In this document: positions 34,018 to 44,405 of the stretch, in pieces
How the letters are laid out: each line of letters starts with the position of its first letter
Numbering within the stretch: the first letter of the stretch is position 1
DNA from: Trogon surrucura
Taxonomy: Eukaryota > Chordata > Aves > Trogoniformes > Trogonidae
Assembly (NCBI GenBank): GCA_020746105.1
Contig: CM036617.1
Location: 19,412,037-19,476,036 of the forward strand
DNA length: 64,000 bases
Reading direction: 5' to 3'
Notes under the pieces: model-generated
The model's database searches: none
Told to the model about the DNA's origin: nothing
The model's input: only the letters and a program-made list of their open reading frames with translations
Program-made: the position numbers and the translations under genes

Positions 34018-35390
34018 ATTTAGTGTAAAAGAAGTGTGCATCCCAACAAAAAGGAAGTTGGGCAAAAATGCCAGGAGGACAGCATGGATGAACAAGGAGC
34101 TCAAAGCATAAAAAGGAATCCTACAGAAGGTAGAAGCAAGGACAGATAACCTAGGAGGAATACAGAGAAATTGTCTAAGGAGCCAGAGGTTAGGAAAACC
34201 AAAGCTCTGGTAGAATTAAATCTGGCCAATGATGTTAAGGGCAGCAAGAAAAGCTTCCATAGGTACATTAATGATAAAAGGAAGACTAGGGATAACATAG
34301 ACCTTCTCCAGGAGGAGATGGGAGAGCTGGTTAGATTGGATATGGAGAAGGCTGAGGCACACAATGATTTTTTTGCCTCAGTGTTCGTCAGGAAGTGTTT
34401 CAGCCACGCCAACCAAATTGCAGAAGACAAAGGCAGGGACCAGGAGAATGAAGGACTGCACACTGGAGGAGAAGATCAGGTTGGAGACCATCTAAGGAAC
34501 CTGAAGGTGCACAAGCCCACAGGACTTGATGAGATGCATCTGTGAGTCCTGAGCAAACTAGCAGATGAAGTTGCTAGGCCAGTATCCATCATATTTGAGA
34601 AGTCGTGGCAGTCTGATGAAGTTCCCACTGAATGGAAATGAGGACACATAACCCCCATTTCTAAAAAGGGAAGAAAGAAAGACCCAGGGAACAACAGGCC
34701 AGTCAGCCTCACCTCTGTGTTCAGCAAGATCATGGAGTGGGTCGTCCTGGAAACTGTGCTAGGGCACATGGAAAATAAGGAAGTGACTGGAGACAACCAA
34801 CATGACTTCAACTACAGGCAAATTGTGCCTGGCAAATTTGGTGGCTTTCTATGATGGGCTTACAGCATCAGTGGCTAAGGGCAACTGATGTCGTTTACCT
34901 GGCCCTGTGCAAAGCATTTGGCACTGTCCCACAAAACATCCTTGTCTCTAAATTGGAGAGACATGGATTTGATGGATGGGCCTCAGGGGATAAGGAATTG
35001 GTTAGATGGCCACACTCAGAGTTGCAGTCAATCTCTCACAATGTCTGAGTGGAGACCAGTGAGGAGTGGTGCTTCGGTGGTGCTTCAGGAGGGGTCAGTA
35101 TTGGGACAAGCACTGTTTGATATCTTTGGCAGTGACTCAAATAGTGGGATTGATAGCACTCTCAACAAGTCTGGTAACAACACCAAGCTGAGTGGTGCCG
35201 TCAACATTCTGGAGGGAAGGAGTGTCATCCAGAGTGACCTTGGCAGGCTTGAGAGGTGAGCCTGTGCAAACCTCATGAAGTTCAATAAGGCCAAGTGCAA
35301 GGTTCTTGTCATTGGTTGGGGCAATCCCAAGCACAAGCACAGGCTTGGCAGAGAATGCTGGAGAGCCTGTGAGAAATACAATACAGGGTA
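34018..35390 (+). mobile_element. 3'-truncated CR1 LINE, linker plus reverse transcriptase
   Basis: The copy starts near a 'CIPTKRKLGKNARRTAW'-like linker (about 34040-34075), runs through the pre-RT segment and RT, and stops just after the '[23 protein letters not shown]' box at about 35350. The usual ORF2 C-terminus, UTR and tail are missing, so this element lost its 3' half later; CR1 insertions keep their 3' ends when fresh. Many stops and frameshifts divide the frame into 34171-34545, 34851-35048 and 34888-35259. Confidence 0.88.
34171..35259 (+). pseudogene. CR1 ORF2 remnant with destroyed RT active site
   Basis: Pieces of the linker and reverse transcriptase in three frames. The first piece, 34171-34545 (124 codons), carries '[22 protein letters not shown]' and the '[11 protein letters not shown]' entry to RT. 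Motif A, normally LDxxKAFD, reads 'LALCKAFGT' near 34900, so the catalytic Asp is lost. Motif C, normally FADD, reads 'SGNNTKLSG' near 35170, so both Asp residues are Asn. It cannot polymerise. Confidence 0.85.
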
Positions 35391-38300
35391 ACCACAGTCG
35401 GTTGGCTCAAAACGTTTGAGCACAGCTTCCATGGCAGCTAGGCAGGAGTATAAGGGAATGTAAAGGAGGTGTAAGATTTCCTGTCCTTGGTAGTACCACT
35501 CCCTGTAGCGCTCGTGATATGCAGTTGTGCTATTGGTCTTTGCAACCTCCTCCTCCATCTCATGGCTGCATCCCACCTAGGAAACTTGTGTTGGTTGGCA
35601 AAGGAAAATAGGATTCAGACTGATTGGAAAAGACCAGGTGGAGGGACAGCTCTGGTGTTGGCTGATGGACAGCGTACCTTGACTGTCTCTTTATTATTTA
35701 AGACTTGGAGCTTTATTTTTTTGTGTGTTTTTGTGTGCATTTGTAAATCTGTAGTTTAGAAAAAAATGTGTAACTCAAGGTGATGGGAGTCGGAGAAGCT
35801 AACTATAAAGTGCACAGTTATTCCTAGCAGGATATTTCTCCACCACTGATGCAGGTGGGAATTTGGAGCTGCTGTGACTCATCAGTTTCCTTGTTCATGG
35901 TGTCAGGTATGAGTGTCACTCTATATTCAGAGATATCCTTAGCAAGGATGATAAAAAAAACATGAAGCACAAAAACAAGTCAAGCAAGAGAAAAGTCTTA
36001 AAGCATTGAAATCCAGTAGAGGAGCTGCTAAAAAAGTAAAAATTAACACCAAACTTTCTGGAAGGGATTGCTACAGAGTTAATTCCGTGGTAGCAGTAGG
36101 CAAACTGAGAATTCAAGCTGAGTTTTTTGAGATACTTCAATCCTTTAGAAGTAGAAATCTTATTAAAAGGTAATGGGATTTTGGAAACTAATAGGCATGG
36201 GCTCCTTCTAAATCCCAACTACCATGTACAAACTAGATGCATTTCAAGAGACGGGGCAAGATCTGCAGCAGGTGTAAGTCAGAGGAAGTCTATTAGAAAT
36301 TAATAGTGTTAAACTAAGGCAGTTGTCTGCTGGGGTATATAAGTATCACTGCATTTGCACTGGTTACTTGAGCATGATTCCAGTCTGTGCAACAATTTTA
36401 AAAGTGTATCCTTTAGTTGCTTCTTACAGTTCTTAGTTAAATGCAAAAATGAAGAACTAAAATCTACATGCCTGGGTGGTAAATATATCAAGGATTTGTC
36501 CTGCATTTATTAGGTACTTAGCACATAAGGAGCTGTATTAGTTTAAGAATTTAGGAATTGTCACAGTACATAAAATATAGATGAAGACTTTCGAAGCCTA
36601 TTTGTACATTCAGCTTTGCTTAGAGTCCCATCTCCAAAACTTTTCCCAAGCCATCTCTTCAGAAGTTCTGTAAGGCACAAAAAGCCAGCAGACTTCAGGA
36701 GATGTTGCAGGTAGTAATTATTCACCACGGCAATAAAAATCGGTAGTGAGACATCATTCCTTCCTGATTACACCAACAGCCTAAGGGCTCCAGCCTTCTA
36801 AAAACACTTATCAGCAGCTGAAGAGGAACAGAGTAACATAACTGTGAAATCAGGGAAACAAGGAAGTGTGAACCATGGCAGATATCTTATCTACTCTGCA
36901 AGCAGGCTGTGTTTACACCTCTGTTCTGTCCTGGTGAAGACAGTTGGCATATGAAAATACACCTGTATAGACAGCCCAGACAACAGAAGAGCAAGTAGGC
37001 TCAAGGAATCTGCAGCGACAAGTTGCTTGCTTTCTTGGACCCAGCACCATGAGAGTGGGTGACTATGTTGATTTGCTTTGAACACTGGACAACCCTGCAA
37101 TGCCTACCACAGGTAGGGGTGCTAGACCCATTCCCAACACCTTAGGCACTCCTCCATACTGAAGGCTGGTTTTCATCTTTGCAACCACATCCATATCTTT
37201 GTATGGTGGCTTATTCACACACCTCTGGTATGATCTGATTACATCTGGCACCAAATGACAAGGTTAACCTTGGGGAATTCAGATGGAAAAATTAGAGTAA
37301 TTCAAGTCAGAAGGTCATTATGCATTGACCAACAATGTAGTGTCATAAACCCTAGAGTATGGAGATCCACTACTGAAGCTGCAGGGAGTCTGTCAGCTAA
37401 GCTAGAGAAGGTGTCAGTAGAAATCTCTATTTTAATTTCTTTAGATAGTTTCCTTAAAACATATTGCTTAAAAACACTTTTTTTAAAAAAAAAATGAGAA
37501 TCACCAGTATAATTTGGTTTTCTGCCTATTTCACATACACATTCTTTAAAAAGACTGTAGATTTGCAAAAACTCAAATGCCTCTGCAGCCCAAGGCTAGC
37601 ATACTTAGCAGGTTGTATTGGGTAATCCAATTTCATTAGGAACTTTTTCGACCACAGTGAAAACTAGAAAAGTGCATACTTCTGCATGCTCATCACTCCA
37701 CCGTATATTGTGTTTTATGAATAGCCAGTGTCAGATTTATACAAACAAAACTAAAGTGCTAGATTCTCTTGCAGTCCCTTAGATGTTAATATGCTGGACC
37801 ATGGTATTAATTCAGTCTTTGGAAGAGGACTGATATGAGGGATGATGAGATAGTGACAGCAGAGGATTCCCACAGGAATTGAGTATTGTTGGCTGTTACT
37901 ACTGTAGTTGCTATCCCTTTAGTTCTTACAAGCACCTAAAGCTTCATAAGGGCCCCTTTTTCTCACTTCTTACATTTTTCCATCAAAAAACCTAAAAATG
38001 GACAATTTGTAATATTGTGCAGAGTATCTCTGGTACCTGCAGGAAAGGGCTCACATGTACTGTAGAGAGATAATGTTAAAGGTACCTCTTAGAGATGCAC
38101 AACCACATGTGGGCCCTGACATACTCTCTCCTTCACTCAGGTCTGCAGTAACCCTTTCAGCTCAAGCACACTTACATGTTATAACATCAGGCACATACAT
38201 CAATAGGTAACTATTGCACAGCTATACCTCATTTTTCAAGCTGCCGTTCTCCCTCTCTGGTTCCACCACGTGTTCTGGTTACAATCGAGATGGAACAGAA

Positions 38301-39942
38301 TGATTACAGGACCATCAGTGCATTAGGACGTGTAGTCAGCTGGAATTGTTCTTTCATTCTCTTTTATGAATAGCTGCTGTGCAGTCAGAGGAAAGTGAAT
38401 ATAAGCCCTTGATACAGTTCATTGCTTTCTGCATGAGTTGTGGGAAACTCATACTCTCATTGCAGTTATCTGACTGAGGATTTTTACACCTCCTGTCCCT
38501 TTTTCAAGTGATGGACTGGCAAGCAAAGGCAGTGCCATATATTAAGGTGGCCACAGAACGAGTACATGCATGATGTATTGCAAGGCTGTGGAGCAGCTAA
38601 TGCTCCACTGCACCTTGTACTACACAGCAGCTCTGCAACGAGTAGTGTAGATCACAGGAGAGTGCAAGATGGCTCTGTTCTTCCAGTGATATAATTAGAT
38701 CCTTTGCTCATCTGTCACACCAAAGTGCTGTAGCAACAGACACTCGGCCATCTGTGACACTGCTCTGCCTGCTCCTCCGTCAGGAACACTGACACGTCTG
38801 CATGTTGCTGTGTGCCCTGGTAGCAGGAGCTCAGACCTCTGGCTTAGGGCTATGTCACTTTGGCTCCTACCCACTCATCGACAGAGATGCTGTCTCCAGT
38901 TCTGATGGTGACAAGGGGCAGAAATAGCAAGCGTAAAGCTGCACTGAAGCCCCTTCTACTCTGGATATCTCCTTCTTCCTACATCTTTTGTGTCTTGCTA
39001 TCTCTTCTGGTATACTTTTCTTACTCTGGATGCTCCCTGAGTGCATGGATCTGTCGTTACGATTTAGCTTTCTTTATGCCAGCTAAAGCTGTAATAAATC
39101 CTGCAGAAGGTCACTGTCATCAGTGTATTCCAGTACAAGCATCACAGAGAAATGGGGTCTGTGCCTGTAGGGAGGAAACATCCTGAACCTCAGAGACAAA
39201 ACCTCAGCCCTTCTCACATGGCAAAACCTTCATTTACCTCTAGGAAAGGCAATCCTGTGAGGTTCTGGGTCCAAGGCATTGCATTATCAGAGGTTATGTT
39301 TCACTTTGCTGTTTCGCAGTAATGCTCTGCAAGGACACAAGGCACTGTGTCCTGTAGCAGGGATGTTTGATCCCAACTTCTGATGGTTAGACTCCAAAAA
39401 TTTGTGTGAAGTGTTTTTCAGTATTTGTGAATATTCTCTCCAAAGTGGGATGAGAAGTGGAACTGTAGCAAATGTTCGAAGACAGATAATCTTAAAAAAG
39501 CAAAAATTAAATCCTCACGCATCAGTTAAAATGCTTCATTTCTGTCACAGACTGTTTATGCATTTTATCTATAATTTATGACTGTATCAAAAGCATTTGT
39601 GACATTACTGAAGGCACAGCAAGGCTCTGGATTATGGCCATGACCTGTTTCCTGAAGCTGCCTGGTTAAAAATGTACCTGACATGCTGGTGGAGAGACCG
39701 AGGACAGCAACTTCCCTTCCCCGCACACAGAGCTGAAAAGCTTGATGTCAGCTGGAGCCAGCTGAGGCAAGTGCCAGGGGGTGTCTCCCACAAAGTCCCA
39801 TCCTAAAAAGGGGCTTGAGATTTTGTAGCTTCTTCCAGCCTTTCCAGCAGCTGATGCTGGCAGAGCAGCTGGAGCTTCAAGTCATAGCAACCACTGCTTG
39901 CAAAGGGGGAGCTGGGGGCATGTGACACCTCCATCCTCATAT
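35391..39942. other. Unique non-coding sequence with one exon-like minus-strand patch
   Basis: 4.5 kb without a recognised gene. On the minus strand 35576-35396 is stop-free for about 60 codons, preceded by a pyrimidine-rich stretch and an AG, but I do not recognise the peptide. Other open frames (100 codons at 36218-35916 minus; 108 at 38860-39186) have no domain. T-rich run at 35705-35735; A-run at 37482-37493. Confidence 0.5.
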
Positions 39943-40317
39943 AGCCTGTAGAATAGGAGACTCAGAGGGGGTCTTATCACTCTCTACAACTACCTGAACG
40001 GAAATTGTAGTCAGGTGAGGGTTGGGCTCTTCTCCCGGGCAACTAGGGACAGGACGAGGGGGCATGGCCTGAAACTGCATCAGGGGAATGTTTAGGTTGG
40101 ATCTCAGGAAGCACTTCCTCATGGAGAGGGTGCTCAGGCACTGGAATGCACTGCCCAGGGAAGTGGTGGAGTCACGGTCCCTGAAGGTGTTTAAGGAGAG
40201 GCTGGATGTGGCACTTAGTGCCATGGTGTAGCCAATGTGGTGGTGTTGGGTCATAGGCTGGACTTGATGATCTCAGAGGTCTTTTCTAGCCTCAGCAATT
40301 ATGAGTGATTCTGTGAT
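39943..40317 (+). mobile_element. CR1 LINE 3' fragment
   Basis: Plus-strand CR1 end from the 'gaataggagactcagaggggg' box through the ORF2 C-terminal region ('gcatggcctgaaactgcatcagg', 'gcacttcctcatggagaggg', 'aggctggatgtggcact') to the UTR 'gacttgatgatctcagaggt' and a degenerate tail 'gtgattctgtgat' (about 40305-40317). Same subfamily as the minus-strand copy at 27088-27436. Confidence 0.9.
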
Positions 40318-41526
40318 ATCCTCTACTACCATCCTTTCTCTCAGGTGACCTGGACTATCATCCATTCTCCCTTCAGGAACAGCCATCTCTACTACTCTTG
40401 GTAAGTTTTCAGGTCACCCCTAGCCACACAAAATATGCTGCAAGCATTTTCAGTTGCACTCTCTTGCAATGCTCTAAAACCCTTTGAGCAAGGTGTTTCC
40501 AGAAACAGCAAGCAGGGAGATCTCATGGTTATTAGGCCTTTTTGCAGGTAGATGGAAGATGGATGTATTGCTAAACTCCTGTGGCTTGTGTTCAACCACA
40601 TCAGCTGGAAAAGCTGAGGCACATCTGAGCTAGATGAGGGTCTCCTGTCTGATATGTGTCATAGAAATCATGTCTTCAGCTGATGCCTTGCCACTAGAGA
40701 CAAAATGTATCAGATGTCTCTGGAAAGAATGGTTCTTAAGGAAGAAATTCCATATTTTCACCCTGTGTGATATGTCCAAAGGCCTCATTTTCTCATACTA
40801 AGACCTCATTTTCACGTGTCGAAATTATAAAAGAGGAGGTTGTAAATGTGCTCAGCCCAAGACTCCATCTCTTCTCTTGGTGAGGTGAAGCACTGCTCTC
40901 TAGGGAGAAGAACTGATAGACAAGGGGCAAGAGACTGTTAGAGGTCTTATAAAAACTTTCAGTGCTTATCAGACTTTGGCTGCATCTCCTCAGTGCTCTC
41001 CTGACATCACCTCTCCAGACAGTATCTCAGGTCTCTTGGGAGGTTCTTATTGTTGTGGTTTATGTTTTCCAGGGTTTCAGGAGGCTATGTGGTCTAGCAT
41101 TCCATCAGAGTAAAGCCAGCTTTGAAATTAGATGCACCTTCAAAGTTAGATCAGAGCATATACAGCCAAATTGTGAGCATCTCTATGGTGGAGGCTCCAC
41201 AAATTCTCTGAAAAACTTGATCCAGTGTTTGACTAGCCTGCTTGAGAATCTTTCACCCTAGTATCCAGTGTTATTGGTGTTACACTATGACAGCTCAATA
41301 TACACATTGGGCTTTTCTTGCCCCTCTTCTTTCACATCTATACATTCAAGGTAGGCTGGAATGATTGCCTTTACTTGGGAATCTCATTTGCTTCACCTCT
41401 CTTTCTCTTCTCTTGTCTCTATATGGGACTACATTTAAACTGGATTAGTTAAATTGTCATCACTGATGGCCATAATTAGGAGTATATCAGTGTTATCCAA
41501 AGATGTACATGGGATAGGCTGCTAAG
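40318..41526. other. Unique non-coding sequence
   Basis: No feature recognised. A 99-codon open frame (40962-41261) has no domain. Confidence 0.5.
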
Positions 41527-42505
41527 AGAATAACAGAATAACTCAGACTGGAAGGGACCTCAGGGGTCTCTGCTCCAACCTCCTTCTCACAGTAGGTCAG
41601 TCCTAAGATCAGACCAGACTTCTCAGGGCTTCATCCACTCCAGTCTTGAAAATCTCCAAAGTCAGAGACTGCACAACCTCCCTGGCACAACTTTGCCTCT
41701 GTCTGATTGTCCTCATGGAGAAAAAGTGGCTTCTTATACCTAGGCTGAAACATTTTTGTTTCAAACTTACATCCTTTGTGTCTTTCTTCCTGCCCAGCCA
41801 AGCTTTAGAGAGCCCATCTTGATCTCCATGGCCTTCCCACAGGCACTGGCAAATGCTGCTAGCCCCCCTCAAAGCCATCTTTCCCCCATGCTGAACAAAT
41901 CCAGTTTCCCCAACCTCTCCTCATGGGACAGGTCCTTCAGTCTATCAATGTCCTTTTACTACCAGGAGGGGACGAAGCTGTTTGAAGTATCTAGCTGTCA
42001 TCTAGTGAATGCTAAGTAGAGGGAGGTAACAACTCTCCTTGAACCCTGTCTCTCTCCCTGTTCATTTGCTGTTGTCTGTCTTTTCTGTCAAGACTCACTG
42101 GTGGTCTCTGTCCCATTTACTGCCCACCAGGACTGCCTGTGTTGTTACAAACAAAGAGTCCTTCCATCCCAGGTGCAGGACTTTTCATTTGCCCTTGTCA
42201 AATTTCATTAGGTCCCTGTTGGCCCATACCTCTAGCCAGTCTGGGTCTACCTGGCTGGCAGCCCTGTCTTTGAGCGTAACAACTGGACTTTCCAAGTTAG
42301 TGTCATGATCTGGGTGATATGGTTTAGGGGTGAACTTGTAGTGTAGGGTTAATGGTTGGACTCGATGATCCCGAGGGTCTTTTCCAGACTGAACTGTTCT
42401 ATGATTCTATGACCTGGAAAATCAATGAGCATGCCTTTTGTCACCTTCTCCAGAGGTATTAGACAGGACCAGACCCAGGACAGATCTGCGTAGTGCTCCT
42501 GAGTT
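41527..42505 (-). mobile_element. Old CR1 LINE, interrupted by a younger CR1
   Basis: Complement of CR1: tail 'aataacagaataactc' at 41529-41544, 'actggaagggacctcagggg' box, ORF2 C-terminal boxes ('catccactccagtcttgaaa', 'caacctctcctcatggg') and an upstream RT-flanking part ('caggactgcctgtgttgtta' to 'gtctgggtctacctggc'). It resumes at 42418 after the nested copy with 'gaccagacccaggac' (42468-42482), the complement of the box before RT motif C. All frames are broken. Confidence 0.8.
42314..42409 (+). mobile_element. Short younger CR1 3' end nested in an older CR1
   Basis: About 96 bp of 3' UTR: 'gtagtgtagggttaatggttgg', 'actcgatgatcccgagggtc' and tail 'ttctatgattctatga'. The UTR matches the 60.7-kb CR1 ('gggtcaatggttggactcaa'), so it is that subfamily. 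Flanks tgatctgg (42306-42313) and tgacctgg (42410-42417) may be an 8-bp target duplication with one mismatch; note that the second copy overlaps the tail. Confidence 0.88.
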
Positions 42506-44405
42506 CAGCCTCAGGTAAGAATCCTGCTGTGCTTGTAGTGTGTCACCACTGCTGCTGAGCACATGTTCTCTGCCCTTAGCAGACTTTCCAGCCTCTTGCA
42601 TGTACCTTTCTGCAAAAACTGCTTCATCTTTGAGCTGTGTCACTTCAGTGTGCATTGGGTCTCCAGCTATTCAGGTCTGTAACACATGTTGAGTGGGTGG
42701 TTGGTACTCCCTCATCGGCAGTCAGCTGCAGACAAGAGCACCTTAAGATGAGGAATCGCTGGAGTTTGCCAAGTGCAAAAGTCTGCCTGGACACCCTTAC
42801 CCAACAGTAGCAGCCAGGACACCCCACAGTCCCTCAGAGAGTTCCCAGGAGTCTCCAAAGAGCCCATAAGACTGGGAGGATGTAGAAACAAAGCCCAGAA
42901 GCAACTATGTAAATTCTCTCCATTTTTGGCTGCTCTGCTTTGCTGTTCTCTGGGGAGTGCAGAGACTGTGCTGTTAGTTGTTTCTTGCATCTGCTGTCAA
43001 TGTTTGTGTGTATAGTTGTCATTAATAGCAACTCGTTACCTTATTTTATGAAGTGATTAATTGCAGCAAAATGGCAGCCTTTGCTTTGATGTAGAGAGGT
43101 GATACAGGAGAGGACTTAACAGATCACTATAAAGGTTGGGGCATCCCCACCACACTCCTTAGGTTTGCAACAAGTCACTGTTCAGTACTAGAACATCATC
43201 AGACAGTGTTCAACCATGCATATGTGAGGTTTTCGAAAAATTTGTTCTTTTGTCTTAGAAAATAATTATTCCGAGTATCCCTGTTCTCCACAGCCCGTGC
43301 CTTCACCCCGCTGCCTGGCAGGGATCCCCTGGACACAGGGCAGTGTCTCAGGGGCCTCATCACTGCACACGTATCATTGTCCCTGCGAATGGGGCAGCCT
43401 CTTCTGCCTGGTGTCCTCTGCCTCACAGCAGCTGAAGGCTTTGCTGCTTGGAGAGGATGACAAGCAGACAGCACAGTTTAGGGACACAATGGCATCGAGA
43501 CTAGGTTTTGAGAGAAGAGGTATGGACATGGTTGGTTTACAGGGAAAAGGCTGGGGACCAGACTCTAATCCTGTCCACACCCAGGCACAAGCAAGCGTGT
43601 CTCCCACTGATAATCACAACCACTCCTCTGCACTGCTCATCCCTCTTGTCACCCAGAAACTACAGCAGAGAAAAGATGATGTGCTATATAATCAAAGTAT
43701 GACTAGAAGAATGTTCTAGAGCCAATATAATAGCTTACAAGATGAAGTCCTGTAGACAATGAAATATATGTGCCAGATTCAATTAGGACCCTATGAAAAT
43801 TTAATCAACATTTATGGTAAATAATTCCACATTACACAAAGCTACATTTCATTAATTTTTTACTGTTACTCATTCAAACTGAAGTGATTACTGCACAGAG
43901 CAGAAACTTTGTTGTCATAAATTAATCTAAACACAGTCCAGGGATCAGTTTGGGGTAAGTTCTTTGCTTTGTGAAAGGATTCCTGGTCCTGCTTCAAGAA
44001 GCAGTTAAGCTTTATAACAAATCCCTCCCAGCCTAAGGTATGTATTGCCCCCAGAACCAGGACTGGACTTCAGGTCCCTCCCTGTAGAAGCAAGTGCCAA
44101 ATCCCCAGCTAAAGCATTAGATTTTGGATTTGCAAATCCCTCATTCCTCTCTGAAGCACAGAATAAATTTAACTGGTTGACCGGAGTGTGGCCTCGTCCT
44201 GGCTAGCCATACTACAATAGCTTGGGTGCTCTCCATGCCAAGCATGGAGAAGGCTGCAGAGTCTTAAACATAAGCTCTTTTTTATGCATCAGTGACTGTC
44301 CTCTCTTCCTCAGATGCCTGTGTGAAAATCTGAATGTATTTAGGCATGTGTTCTGCATAAATACAGCAAAACTTACAAGGGACTCAAGTTTCCAGATAAT
44401 GGACT
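42506..44405. other. Unique non-coding sequence
   Basis: No gene recognised. The longest open frame, 140 codons at 43297-43719, overlaps other open frames on both strands and shows no domain or codon bias I can judge; probably chance in GC-richer DNA. Confidence 0.5.

Noticed and set aside
35085..35576. 163-codon minus-strand frame as a gene
   Set aside because: About two thirds of it is antisense CR1 RT sequence. Only the first 60 codons are not CR1, and those are reported as a separate weak finding.
43297..43719. 140-codon plus-strand frame
   Set aside because: Overlaps open frames in other registers, no domain or homologue recognised.
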